Of a stretch of 64,000 nt of DNA, positions 11,945 through 21,213 are shown one piece after another (the stretch's first letter is position 1; each line of letters starts with the position of its first letter). The stretch spans positions 3,348,001 through 3,412,000 of the forward strand of contig NZ_CP098740.1 of the NCBI RefSeq assembly GCF_026167665.1, read 5' to 3'. This DNA comes from Streptomyces drozdowiczii. Lineage in GTDB: Bacteria > Actinomycetota > Actinomycetes > Streptomycetales > Streptomycetaceae. Under the pieces are notes generated by a model, which was given only the letters and a program-made list of their open reading frames with translations, had not been told where the DNA came from and made no database searches. A program made the position numbers and the translations under genes.

Positions 11945-14900
11945 GTGACCGAGGTGGAGACGGCACGCGGCAGGCTGGGCTCGATGTTGAGCGGTCTGCT
12001 CAACCCTGACCTTGCCCTCAGGGAACTGTCGAAGAGGACCGGCGTCGCCCGCAGCACTCTCCAAGGTTGGATGAACGGAAGGTCAGCACCGGTCACCGGC
12101 GACGAGGATGCCTTCTGGTCCGTCGTGGAGCTACTGAGGGAGACCGCAGACCAGGAGGGCCCCACCGACGCCCAGTGGGCGGAAGCTCTGCGCGCCGCTC
12201 AAGGGGAGAGCGCGGCCGGTCAGGCACAACAGCGTTACGTCGGTGTGCATCGCCCGGCTCACGAGGCGCCCACCACACCGCCACGGGACCGCACCGCCGA
12301 GCGCGCGGTCATGAACGCCTTCGCGCGGGAGACCCGTGCCGGAGCAGCGGCCTATCTGTGCTGGTGCGCGGACGCCCCTACGGGGAAGACCTCGCTGCTC
12401 GCCGACTACGTGCTGCGCCACCGGCCGGACAAGGTCGACATCCTGAGCTACTTCGTCTCTTCGGCGCACCACACCGACACCCTGGCCGCGTTCGAGTCCG
12501 AAATGGCCCGCCAAGTGGGTACGTTCCTCGGTGAGCATCCGGTGCAGCCGCCGCACGGGGCGGCCGAGTGGCACAGGCTCTTCGCCCGGGCCGCGGCGAA
12601 GAGCCGTCGGGAGAAGCGGAACCTTCTGCTCGTGGTCGATGGGCTGGACGATGACGCGGCCTGGCCCGGCGCCGCCGCCGACAGCATCGCCGGGCTGCTG
12701 CCGCCCGCCCCGCCCCGGGGTATGCGCGTCCTCGTCTCGCTGCGCAGTTGCGTACGCCCTCCGGACGACCTGCCGTCCGCGCATCCACTGCGCGACATCG
12801 CGTACCGGCACGTTCTCGGGCACGTCGAGGGCGCTGCCCATGACCGGCAACCGCGCCCGGACCCCACCGCATTGGGCAGATCGGTGGCCGGGATGCTGGC
12901 TGTATCGGGCGGTGGCCTGCGTACGGAGGACCTGGCGGACCTGGTCGGAGTGGCGCGCGATCGGCTGGACCGGCTGTTCCAAGGTCCTGCCGGACGTTCC
13001 CTGGTCCTGGACGACCGGGTCGCCGGGGCGTACCGCCTGGCCGGTCCACAGCTCGAACGCGAAGTGTGGGAGGAGCTGGGGGACGCGGGGGTCGCCCAGT
13101 GCACCCACCAGCTTGTTGCCTGGATACAGAATTGGCAGGCTGCGGACTGGCCGACTGCCACACCGCCGTTTGCGCTCGCGGCGCCGCCGGTCCTCTTCTC
13201 CGCCCTCTCCGCGCGTACGGCGTACGTCCTTGATCCCGCCCGGCTGCACCGCCTTTCCGAAGCGGCCGGCGTGGGAGCCGCACTGGACCAACTCAGCTTC
13301 TTCGAGGCGACCTTCACCGGCACCTCCGACGATCTGGCGGCGCTGGTCCCACTGGCGGCCGCACGGGACATGGTGCGACGGGGAGCCCGCGAGGTGCCCG
13401 AAGGAGCTCCCCCGCTCCTGGCCCGCCTGGGGGAGGTCGCGCGGGCACGCGGACACGCCTTGAGCGCATCCGACCCGATTGTCCGAGCGGTCCATCTCGC
13501 GGACCTGGCCGTGGAGTTGGCGCTCGCCAAGCGGCCCTGTGCGGACGCCGTGGTCCGGGAGGCAGCCGAATGCCTGCCGCGGAACCGGGGCGCCCAAACC
13601 TCCTCCGGGGGCCACCCACCGATCGACGTCTGGGCCCGGCTCCTGGCCTCCGCGGTCGAAGTTCACAGAGCCGCCGGTTCCCGTGCGGCCAAACCGCTGC
13701 TCCTTGCCGTGGTCGACGGCCACGGTGCGGGGGTCGGTGAAATCGCCGACGCGGGCCGGCTGCTGGCCGAGTTCGGCGACCTCGATCTCGTACCGGCGCT
13801 GATCGCACGCGCCGAGACGCTGAGCGCCGGACCTCCGCGGGCTCAGGCGGCCTCGGTGGACATCTGGGCGGCGCTGGCGCGGGCGAAGGGCGTGGACAGC
13901 AGCCTGGCGGGAGACCGGATCGAGGAGATCTGCGCCGAGGTGGAACGTGACGACGCCCTCGGAGCGGTGGAGGTGCTGGCGGCGTCGGCATCGGCGCTCG
14001 TACGGTTTCCCGCCCCAAGGCCGCGTAAGGCGGCCGTCCTGGTGAGAGAAGCCCAGGCACTCTCCTCCGGATTTCTGTCCGTCGCGCGTACCGGGCTACC
14101 GGATGAGGAACAGGCCCGCATGCGACCTGTACTGAAGGGAGCGCTGGCCCGCCTCGCGCACGCCCTGGCGGACACCAAGGCGACGCCGGGGGACCTGCGC
14201 CGCCTCGATCAGCAACTGGACTCCCTGCCGGAGCCCCTGAGCACCGGCGTACTCGGGGAACTCATGGCGGAACGCGGCAAGTGGGTCATCCACAGGGCCG
14301 AAGAGCGCCTGGCCCATCAGGAACGTGAGCTGGCCGATAAGGAGGCGGAGCGGGAGGGACAACGGCGCGCGCTGAAGCAGGAGCGACGGCGGCGGCAAGA
14401 CCGGAAGAACGATCGGCACAAGCGGGCCATGGACGAGTGGAAGGCCGGCGGCCGGGAAGGTCCCGTGCCGGTCCCCGACCCCGCTCCGAAGCCGCATGTA
14501 CCGCTTCCTCCGGCCCCTCGCCGTACACCCCCGCACCGCAGAACCTGGGGCCTCCCCACACCTACCGGTGATCCGCGGGACATGCCCCCGCACCGCCTCC
14601 TGCTCCAGGAGGCGGAGGACCTCCTCCGCGCGGGGAACCATGAGGCGAGCCGCGACCTTCTGGACACAGCGCTACGGGCGGCACCCCTTCTCCAGACTCC
14701 GACCGCCCCCAACGCCCCCGGCAATCAGAATCCCTGGACTGCGGATCTCTGCCAGGCCCTCGGCACGATCGGCGCATTCGACGACGCAACGGCTCTGGTG
14801 ACCCGGTTTGCCGAACCGGTAGACCGGGCAAGGCACCTGGCAGCCCTCTCCGTGGGCTCCTGCCTCAGTGGGCACGACGCCGCCGGGGCCGAATACGCCC

Positions 14901-15778
14901 ATGCGGCGCGCAAACTGCTCCCGGACGACGCTGATCCCGTCCTGGCCGCCCGGGTGAATCAAGCCCTCGCCTACGCCGGCGCCGACAGCGCCGCCCTGGC
15001 TCCGATCAAGGGTGGTACCAGTACGCAGAGGCGGCAGGCAGGCGGGGCAGTCGCCGTCGGCCTCGCCCGGCACCGCCCCGAGGAGGCGGCGCGTCTCGCC
15101 GAAAGCCTCGCCGCGCAACTGGCCCGACGGATCGCGGCGCCGAACCGGACCGGCCCGTTCCGGGTCCTCCCGGAGCTGGCGGCCCTGCTGCTCGCAGCCC
15201 CGGACGTGCTGGCGCCCGACTCGCCTCTGAGGAATTCCCTGCACCAGGCCGTGCGGGAGGTGACTGGCTCACCCGCGCCGCAGCATGCGCCGACGATGAC
15301 GGTCCTCGCTCTCCTCGGGCGACTCGGCGTCCTCTCCGAGGAAACCGCCGAAACCGCCGAAACCACCGTCAGCCGATGGCGTCGTTCGCTCCGGCCGGGG
15401 CCCGGTTCCGCACCCGAGATCGCCCTGCTCGCCGCCGTGGACGGCGACACCGAGCTGGCATGGCGTCACGCCGAATCACTCTCCACCCCGGCGGAACAGT
15501 CACTGGCTCTCGGCGCCGTCGCGGCTCACCTGGCGGGGGTTGAGATTCCGCCGACCACCGACCCACAGGCAGACGACCGCACTGTCCGGCTCTGCCTCGC
15601 CCTCGCCCGAGCCGCCTCCAGGGATACCCCGTCGAGGCCGGAGACGGCCCGGCACACGGTGCACCGACTGCTCGGGACAGGCGGCTGGACGCGCGCGTTC
15701 CCCGCACTGCCCAGCACCGCGCCGGAAGCACTGCCACACCTGACCGCGATCGCGCTGCATACGGCGCCAGGCCGCTAA
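11945..15778 (+). CDS. Large helix-turn-helix STAND-type NTPase
   Basis: The 1,277-aa product starts at GTG 11945 after a GGTGGGGG ribosome site; the frame is open upstream but without coding character. Residues 25-48 form a helix-turn-helix (LRELSKRTGVARSTLQGWMNG). A P-loop follows at 142-150 (ADAPTGKTS, with Ala in place of the first Gly), and Walker B LLLVVDGLDDD at 227-237. Then come an RxLVSLRS sensor strand, a winged-helix-like segment (GGGLRTEDLADLVGVARDRLDRLFQ), and long alpha-helical, TPR-like repeats. About residues 780-835 are a highly charged coiled coil (HQERELADKEAERE). The architecture fits signal-transducing STAND/NACHT-like ATPases, often used in defence or regulation. The ligand and any effector are unknown. 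Confidence 0.72.
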   Translation: MTEVETARGRLGSMLSGLLNPDLALRELSKRTGVARSTLQGWMNGRSAPVTGDEDAFWSVVELLRETADQEGPTDAQWAEALRAAQGESAAGQAQQRYVGVHRPAHEAPTTPPRDRTAERAVMNAFARETRAGAAAYLCWCADAPTGKTSLLADYVLRHRPDKVDILSYFVSSAHHTDTLAAFESEMARQVGTFLGEHPVQPPHGAAEWHRLFARAAAKSRREKRNLLLVVDGLDDDAAWPGAAADSIAGLLPPAPPRGMRVLVSLRSCVRPPDDLPSAHPLRDIAYRHVLGHVEGAAHDRQPRPDPTALGRSVAGMLAVSGGGLRTEDLADLVGVARDRLDRLFQGPAGRSLVLDDRVAGAYRLAGPQLEREVWEELGDAGVAQCTHQLVAWIQNWQAADWPTATPPFALAAPPVLFSALSARTAYVLDPARLHRLSEAAGVGAALDQLSFFEATFTGTSDDLAALVPLAAARDMVRRGAREVPEGAPPLLARLGEVARARGHALSASDPIVRAVHLADLAVELALAKRPCADAVVREAAECLPRNRGAQTSSGGHPPIDVWARLLASAVEVHRAAGSRAAKPLLLAVVDGHGAGVGEIADAGRLLAEFGDLDLVPALIARAETLSAGPPRAQAASVDIWAALARAKGVDSSLAGDRIEEICAEVERDDALGAVEVLAASASALVRFPAPRPRKAAVLVREAQALSSGFLSVARTGLPDEEQARMRPVLKGALARLAHALADTKATPGDLRRLDQQLDSLPEPLSTGVLGELMAERGKWVIHRAEERLAHQERELADKEAEREGQRRALKQERRRRQDRKNDRHKRAMDEWKAGGREGPVPVPDPAPKPHVPLPPAPRRTPPHRRTWGLPTPTGDPRDMPPHRLLLQEAEDLLRAGNHEASRDLLDTALRAAPLLQTPTAPNAPGNQNPWTADLCQALGTIGAFDDATALVTRFAEPVDRARHLAALSVGSCLSGHDAAGAEYAHAARKLLPDDADPVLAARVNQALAYAGADSAALAPIKGGTSTQRRQAGGAVAVGLARHRPEEAARLAESLAAQLARRIAAPNRTGPFRVLPELAALLLAAPDVLAPDSPLRNSLHQAVREVTGSPAPQHAPTMTVLALLGRLGVLSEETAETAETTVSRWRRSLRPGPGSAPEIALLAAVDGDTELAWRHAESLSTPAEQSLALGAVAAHLAGVEIPPTTDPQADDRTVRLCLALARAASRDTPSRPETARHTVHRLLGTGGWTRAFPALPSTAPEALPHLTAIALHTAPGR

Positions 15779-15856
15779 GGCACTGTCCGGCGATCCTGGT
15801 CATGTCGCCGACGCAGTTGCGTACAGGTCAACGCGCCCGAGCCATATAGTCACCTG

Positions 15857-16606
15857 ATGCGAACGACTGACATCTCCATGCCTACTGGCATTGCAGCCCG
15901 CCCCCTGGACAGCCGCGGGTACCCCGTTCCGGCGATCACGCCGTGGGAGAACGGAACTCCGCAGTTCGCCAGCACCAGCATGCGTCGGGTATTTCTGTGC
16001 GTGGAGGAACGGCGATGCACAGTCTGCGGTAAGAAGATGCAGCCGGGCCCCGTTTGGCGGGTCGTCAACGGAGACGAAGCCGAGATCATAAACGCGCTCC
16101 TGGGCATCGAGAAGGAGTACCTCAACGCGGCACCGACAGCCGAGGCCCCGGGTCATCGGACCTGCATGATCTACGCAGCGATGGTCTGCCCCTTCTTGAG
16201 CAGTCCTGAAGGCCGCCGCGGCGAAGCCTCGGACATGTACGGGGCCGGACTGCCCAAGGGGGATGCCCGTGGCAGCGGAGGGGCGATCGTCGCCTACAAC
16301 GACTTCTCGTTCGAGCAGACCGCGGTGGGCCCGGGAGTCGTCTACGGCGCACCCATCGACATCATCAATTACAACCGGGCCGCTGATTTGCAAGAGGCGC
16401 TTACCGCCGCACTTGCCGTCGACGAGACAACGGCCGGGAAGGCTCCTGAGTGGCTTGGAGAGAATGAGCAACTGGTGGAGTCGGCCTTTCGCCGAGCCAT
16501 GCTCTCCCCAGCAGAGCGCCGGGTTCTGGCAGCTCAGAAACAGGCCGGGCAAGCGCGGAAGCGGCAGCAAAAGCAGGCGAAGGCATCACGCCGGAAGAAC
16601 CGCTAG
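15857..16606 (+). CDS. Unknown protein with a Cys/His metal-type motif
   Basis: The 249-aa product is not recognised. It carries CTVCGKKM at about residues 54-61 and HRTCMIYAAMVCPFL at about 99-113, which together could bind zinc (CxxC...HxxC). The middle is Gly/Ser-rich, with a predicted folded segment VAYNDFSFEQTAVGPGVVYG. The last 40 residues are strongly basic (KQAGQARKRQQKQAKASRRKNR type), suggesting nucleic-acid contact. It begins 78 bases after the NTPase stop on the same strand, so co-transcription is possible. Confidence 0.55.
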   Translation: MRTTDISMPTGIAARPLDSRGYPVPAITPWENGTPQFASTSMRRVFLCVEERRCTVCGKKMQPGPVWRVVNGDEAEIINALLGIEKEYLNAAPTAEAPGHRTCMIYAAMVCPFLSSPEGRRGEASDMYGAGLPKGDARGSGGAIVAYNDFSFEQTAVGPGVVYGAPIDIINYNRAADLQEALTAALAVDETTAGKAPEWLGENEQLVESAFRRAMLSPAERRVLAAQKQAGQARKRQQKQAKASRRKNR

Positions 16607-16665
16607 CCAGATTCTCTTGAATGCCCGGAGGCCGGGACCGCATGTGCGATCTGGGCCTCCGGCGA

Positions 16666-17352
16666 TCAGTTCCGTCGCGCGGTGATCACGAGGGCGGTAG
16701 GCCTGTCCCTACCGGGATGACCCAGCTCCGTAGCGGCGGTGATGCGCATATCGGCCTGGGCCAGGGCTCTACGCCAGCCGGCGGCGTCCAACTCCCAGCG
16801 AGCGACCAGGCGTCGACTGCCGTCGGGCAGGTGGAGGGGACTGTGGCGTGGTTGGGCACCACTGGCTGCCGCGGTGCCTGCGCGCTGCGGGTGGGGAATC
16901 GAGAAGGCCAGGATGCCGTGCGGCCGGAGGCGAAGGGCGATCGCGGTGAGCAGAAGCCGGGGATCGACCAGCCCGACCGCGCCGAAGATCGAATAGACGA
17001 TGTCGAAGACCGTCGAGGTCTGTCGCAGGTACCGCATCGCGTCGCATGTGAGGAAGGTCAGCCCGGGCAGAAGACCGTACTGCTCGAGGGCGTGTTGGGT
17101 CTGCAGGTCGATGAGGTCGATCGCGGTCACCTGGGCATGGTGACGACCCGCGAGGTGGGCGGCGTTCCGTCCGTCGCCGCAACCGAGTTCCAGAATCCGA
17201 CGGCCCCGGAGCGCGCGACCCAGCAGCTCGGCACCCGGTCCGATTCCCGGATACGTACCCCACTCAAGGCGAGCGGGCGGGGGTGACGGCTCGCCGGCGA
17301 TCGGCCGGGCCTGCACGGCGTAGTCGTACCAAGGGGAGCACTTGCTGATCAC
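16666..17352 (-). CDS. Class I SAM-dependent methyltransferase
   Basis: The 228-aa product shows the Rossmann-fold SAM site ILELGCGDGRNAAHLAGR (motif I, about residues 53-70), the acidic VTAIDLIDLQ loop after strand 2, and FLTCDAMRYL then FDIVYSIFGAVGLVDPRLLL at motifs III-IV. The C-terminus is a beta-hairpin cap. Substrate unknown; the small size and DUF-free layout suggest a small-molecule or peptide substrate. It follows the gene at 17443-18201 on the same strand, but a strong hairpin lies between them. Confidence 0.85.
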   Translation of the reverse strand: MISKCSPWYDYAVQARPIAGEPSPPPARLEWGTYPGIGPGAELLGRALRGRRILELGCGDGRNAAHLAGRHHAQVTAIDLIDLQTQHALEQYGLLPGLTFLTCDAMRYLRQTSTVFDIVYSIFGAVGLVDPRLLLTAIALRLRPHGILAFSIPHPQRAGTAAASGAQPRHSPLHLPDGSRRLVARWELDAAGWRRALAQADMRITAATELGHPGRDRPTALVITARRN

Positions 17353-17403
17353 GCTGATCTCCGATGCGCTGGGTCGGGGCCTACAGCTACGCCGAAACGG
17401 GTA

Positions 17404-17437
17404 CCGCCGCCGGGGCGCGGGAGCGCCCCGGCGGCGG
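17404..17437 (-). terminator. Strong GC hairpin between the unknown protein and the methyltransferase
   Basis: Perfect 15-bp arms (CCGCCGCCGGGGCGC and its complement) around a four-base loop lie just after the stop of the gene at 17443. It should end or attenuate transcription before the methyltransferase. Confidence 0.75.
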
Positions 17438-17442
17438 GGTGG

Positions 17443-18201
17443 TCAGCCAGAGAACTCGACCGAGTGTGCGTATACGCGAGCGATCCACTCCGCCTTGAAC
17501 GTCTCCAGGTCCTGACGGAAAGTGGACATGGTGGTGCCGTACGGCGCCACTACACCGCCGGACTGGTCCGCCGCTGCCTGGCAACCGTGCACAAGACGCC
17601 CGCCCAGGGCCGCATGGGCCTTCACGGACTCGATGCGGCGATGCTCGTTGAACCAGCCGCCGTGGTACAGCTCATCGAGCATCCGGCCCTCTTCCTCGTC
17701 CAGTCCGAAGACCACCGAGGTCGCCGCAGGGAAGAACCAGCACGGACCGATGTTCGAAATGTGGCCGTCCAGCTCGACCTTGTTGAGCGCCATCAGAGTG
17801 GCCGCCTCGCACAGCATCCGCAGGTGGTCCGCCGTGACGTTCGGCAGACCGGCGGACTCGAGCAGTTCACTCCGGAAGAGATAGGCGTAGACCTCGTAGG
17901 CGGTGCGCAGCACAAGTGCCGGGTCGGCGGTCGGCTTCGCGTGCTCCTTGATGAAGTCCAGGGCCAGCTGCTCGACCGCGCTGCCGGTCGTTTCGTGAAT
18001 GGGCAGAAGCCCCGTCCGGACCTTCTCCCAGTCAGCCACCAGCCAGCTGTGCGACTCGAGCCGGAAGAAGTACTCGGCCGGGTCGATGGTGAGGGTCCGC
18101 CCCACGACCTGGATACCCGGAAGGCGGTTCCAACCGGGGTGGAACTCGGTGGGAAGGGTCACTTCGATGACGTCGGCCACCGCGAGATTCGTTTCACACA
18201 T
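17443..18201 (-). CDS. Unknown 252-aa protein
   Basis: I chose ATG 18201 (MCETNLAVADVIEV) because it has an AAGGAAA ribosome site at the right distance; the in-frame ATG 33 bases earlier lacks one. The product is acidic and mostly helical, with a Trp-rich centre (LESHSWLVADWEKVRTGL, GPCWFFPAATSVVFGLDEEEG, ELYHGGWFNEHRRIESVKAH). There is no signal peptide, membrane helix or recognised motif. The expression context suggests a dedicated promoter in the 400-base region upstream, which carries two palindromes. Confidence 0.6.
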   Translation of the reverse strand: MCETNLAVADVIEVTLPTEFHPGWNRLPGIQVVGRTLTIDPAEYFFRLESHSWLVADWEKVRTGLLPIHETTGSAVEQLALDFIKEHAKPTADPALVLRTAYEVYAYLFRSELLESAGLPNVTADHLRMLCEAATLMALNKVELDGHISNIGPCWFFPAATSVVFGLDEEEGRMLDELYHGGWFNEHRRIESVKAHAALGGRLVHGCQAAADQSGGVVAPYGTTMSTFRQDLETFKAEWIARVYAHSVEFSG

Positions 18202-18403
18202 TGCTTTATTTCCTTTCCAACCGGATGCGGGCAAAGGAATGCCCGGGCGTCACGAGGCAAGTCGGCCTCGAACACCTGCTCGTAAAGATTCGATCAACCA
18301 TTCTCCTGGGCCCCGGAGTGGAGATCGGGATGAACTGTAGGCGAACCCGACATTCCGCACAGCGACTCCGGAAGCTCAGCGAAATAAATTTTCTGGGTGC
18401 CGG

Positions 18404-18420
18404 TCTCATGCCCCATGAGA
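18404..18420. promoter_or_regulatory. Palindrome TCTCATG-CCC-CATGAGA
   Basis: A perfect inverted repeat with 7-bp arms and a 3-base centre lies in the AT-richer intergenic region between the divergent genes at 18201 and 18609. It shares the core CTCATGCCC(C/T)ATGAG with the palindrome at 18503-18527, so both probably bind the same regulator. Confidence 0.55.
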
Positions 18421-18502
18421 GCCCGATATACAAATATCTTCCCGGCCCGCAGCCGGCCCGCGGACGCCCCGCTCACCCGAAAGCCGTTCGGAACGCGCAT
18501 AC

Positions 18503-18527
18503 TGGCCTCATGCCCTATGAGGCCAGC
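18503..18527. promoter_or_regulatory. Palindrome with 10-bp arms CTGGCCTCAT
   Basis: A perfect 10-bp inverted repeat around GCCCT sits about 80 bases before the ATG at 18609, overlapping where a promoter would be expected. It is the second copy of the CTCATGCCCYATGAG core, 103 bases centre to centre from the first. An operator for the divergent genes is inferred. The rest of 18202-18608 shows no convincing gene. Confidence 0.6.
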
Positions 18528-18608
18528 GAAGACCTCGAAAAGGAATCAAATGAGCCGTCCCGATAATGCGATTAGCTGTTCGAGTGTGCAAAAGGGGGGC
18601 ACTGCCCG

Positions 18609-19891
18609 ATGAGTGTGGGAGGCGCCGGGATCCCGCGGCTGCAAGAACTGACGTACATCGAATCCGCCGCCCTGGCAGTCGCCCGGGGCGAAACCTTCGA
18701 ACGGATTCGCCTGGCCATCCTCGACCGCGCCGAAGCGCTGGCGCGCAGCACCGACCACGACGGCTCCTTCGACTCGGCGAAGTGGCACCGCCGACGCATC
18801 GATTCGACCACCTATGTGCACAACACCGTGGACGTCCTCAAGGAACTGATGCGGCTGGGCTGGGTGGAGCGTCATGTGCTGCCCTCGACCCCGCGATCCG
18901 CCTACGCCCATGCCGACGTGACGTACGAGGTGACCCCCTCCGGACTCGCCTGGACGGACCTGATCCAGCGCAACAGGCTGGACGGCTACAACGCCCTGGT
19001 CGGCGCGCTGCTGCGGGCACACCCGCAGTTCGACGGATACCTGCGCCTGGTCGGCGCACGACCGGACAGCACGACCGATCACCTCACTGTGCCGCTGCTG
19101 CGCAATGACGGGAGCTCAGCCGGCGACTACGAGCGCTACCTCACCGCATTCGTGGCTCATGTGACAGACGCATGCCGAGCCGGCGACCTGGGTTGGACGG
19201 CACCTCCGAAGGTCATTGAAGAGAGCCTTCGCGACTACGTGACCCGCGCTGTCCACCGGGCCGATGCCCGGGCCAGACAGCGGCCGACCGACAACACGAG
19301 CCCAGCCGATCCTCCGGTCACTCGGAAGCGGTTCATGCTGTTGTGCGAGGAGGCAGCAGTCCGGCTCGCGTTCACGTCGGCCGGTTGCACGATGGACTAC
19401 ATCAGCCACGAACTGCTGCGGCGCTGGACCAGGTTCCTCGGCCTCGCGAACTTCAGCTATTACGCCCCGGGCCCTCCGCCCTGCGGCTCTGGGGCACGGG
19501 CCGGGTCGTGGGCACGGGTGAACAGGTGGACTTCCACCGCTCGGTCGGCCCGGATGTCCGGCTCTCAGTCCTCCAGACCCTCCCGCAGATCTGGAGCACC
19601 CCGGACGGACATCTGGACGACGCCTCGTACCACCCGGTGTGGCGCATTCGAGCAGCGGTCTGCTGGAAGCTACGGATCAGCGACGAGGAGTTCGACGCTG
19701 CCATCGGCGCGGCCTACCGCGGCGAGCTGCCCGACCTCGAGTTCCGGGTCCACCTGGACGAGGCAACCCAGCTGAGGACACCCGGCTCCGTCCGCCCGCT
19801 CGTGCTGGGCCAGGGAAGCGGCAGAAACCGCGTGTTCCATGTGATGACTCTCTTCCGTCCGCGCCGTAGCGAGGAGGTGCCCGTCGGATGA
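18609..19891 (+). CDS. Winged-helix-like protein, partner of the P-loop ATPase (frameshifted)
   Basis: From ATG 18609 about 288 codons are in one frame (MSVGGAGIPRLQELTYIESA through FLGLANFSYYAPGP). The rest (SALRLWGTGRVVGTGEQVDF to RRSEEVPVG) is in another and ends four bases into the next gene's ATG. Adding one C at the CCC of 19472-19474 joins them, so a sequence error or recent inactivation is likely. Residues about 55-105 look like a winged helix (STTYVHNTVDVLKELMRLGWVERHVL...TYEVTPSGLAW). The middle and end are not recognised. The ATGA overlap with the ATPase gene implies a functional pair. Confidence 0.65.
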
Positions 19892-21201
19892 GTACCCCTG
19901 CCCGCGTTCCCGGCGTCGTCTGGGTCAAGCGTGAATGGAAATTCCGTACCAATCCCTTTCCAGCCACGGGCATGGCCCGGATCGGCGGGACGGACGACCG
20001 CGAGAACGGCCTGCTCTACGAACCGGACGTACACGCAGAAGAACTCCGGGAAGCCATTGAGAAGTTCGTCCTGGGCATGGCGTTCTCGGGACTCAAGTTC
20101 GGCTACCTGTGGTCGGCCGGCGTCAGCCGGAACGACTCCGACGCCCGAGGGTTCGGAAAGTCCGTATTCATGCAGCATCTGGTGGGGCGGATCAACGCGG
20201 ACTTCGGCGTCGACGTCTACCGGGAGGCGGGGCTGGACTCCGCCGACGCTGCCGAGGTCCCCATCTGCTCGCTCTTCACGAGCTTTGACACCGCCCATGT
20301 CAGATCACTGGGTGCCGCTCTCTTCGCTGCCGTCGAGTACGCGGTGAAGTTCCGGTCGGACGGCACGGCACCCTTGGCCAAACGTCTGCGAGACCGGCTG
20401 GCCGAGCAGATCGGCGACCCCGACGTGAAGGCTCTGACCAAAGCAGTCGCCGATACCCATCGCGCGTTGCGGGGCCGCACCCTGGGCCCGCCCGACGACA
20501 AGCTGATCGTCGCACTGTGCGACGAGGACTCCGGTGCTGCCGCTGACTATCTGACGAAGATCTCTCCTATCTCGCGCTCCCGCAACGGGGCGGTGCACAT
20601 GGCCACGTTTCTGATCTTCGCCGCAGCGGCCGGCATGAAGCACGTTCTCCTCTGTTGCGACCAGTTGGAGGACCTGGCGAGCAGCACAACCGCGAAGGCG
20701 AAGCGCGAACTGGAGGTGGAGCGGTTCCGCGACGTCATCGTGGAGACGCTTCCGATGGCGGACATGCTGACTCTCATCGCCACCATGCACCCCAGGGCTT
20801 CCTTGACAATGAAGCACGCCTGGGCCCTCGCCGATCTGCCCAGCTTCGATCTCACACCCAGCAACCGGTTCAGCACCCTGGAACTTCCGCCACTGCGCGA
20901 CGCGACCCAAGCGGCCCAACTACTCAAGCCCTATCTCGCCGCGGCCACCAAGGAGGGCGCGCAACGGGAGGACGATCTGCTTCCGTTTACCGCCGAGGCG
21001 GTCGACAGCCTCTTCGAGCGGTCCACCCGGAAGCCACGCGATGTCCTGCGCAAGGCGCACATCGTCCTGGTCGCGGCCTCGGGGCTGAACCTCAAAAGCA
21101 TCACCAGCTCCGATGTGGAGAACATCCTCGGCATGCCAGGCCAGCGCATGGCGTCGGACCAGGACGAGATTCCCGGGACCCTTGATTGGAGCCGTGGCTG
21201 A
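19888..21201 (+). CDS. P-loop ATPase of ORC/AAA type
   Basis: The 437-aa product has a phosphate-binding loop DARGFGKSVFMQ (about 85-96), a Walker B strand HVLLCCDQLEDL (252-262) followed by a sensor region (MLTLIATMHPR), and a C-terminal helical domain ending in a winged-helix-like DVENILGMPG. The conserved N-terminus (KREWKFRTNPFP) places an NPF motif before the ATPase core, as in several defence and transposition ATPases. It is translationally coupled to the upstream winged-helix gene. Target unknown; DNA-associated remodelling is the most likely role by family. Confidence 0.68.
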   Translation: MSTPARVPGVVWVKREWKFRTNPFPATGMARIGGTDDRENGLLYEPDVHAEELREAIEKFVLGMAFSGLKFGYLWSAGVSRNDSDARGFGKSVFMQHLVGRINADFGVDVYREAGLDSADAAEVPICSLFTSFDTAHVRSLGAALFAAVEYAVKFRSDGTAPLAKRLRDRLAEQIGDPDVKALTKAVADTHRALRGRTLGPPDDKLIVALCDEDSGAAADYLTKISPISRSRNGAVHMATFLIFAAAAGMKHVLLCCDQLEDLASSTTAKAKRELEVERFRDVIVETLPMADMLTLIATMHPRASLTMKHAWALADLPSFDLTPSNRFSTLELPPLRDATQAAQLLKPYLAAATKEGAQREDDLLPFTAEAVDSLFERSTRKPRDVLRKAHIVLVAASGLNLKSITSSDVENILGMPGQRMASDQDEIPGTLDWSRG

Positions 21202-21213
21202 CTGCTTCGGGTA

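Noticed and set aside
18397..18612. A 71-codon open frame with two CPMR strings, considered as a small peptide precursor.
   Set aside because: The CPMR strings are just the two palindromes read in frame, and no ribosome site or conserved leader is present.
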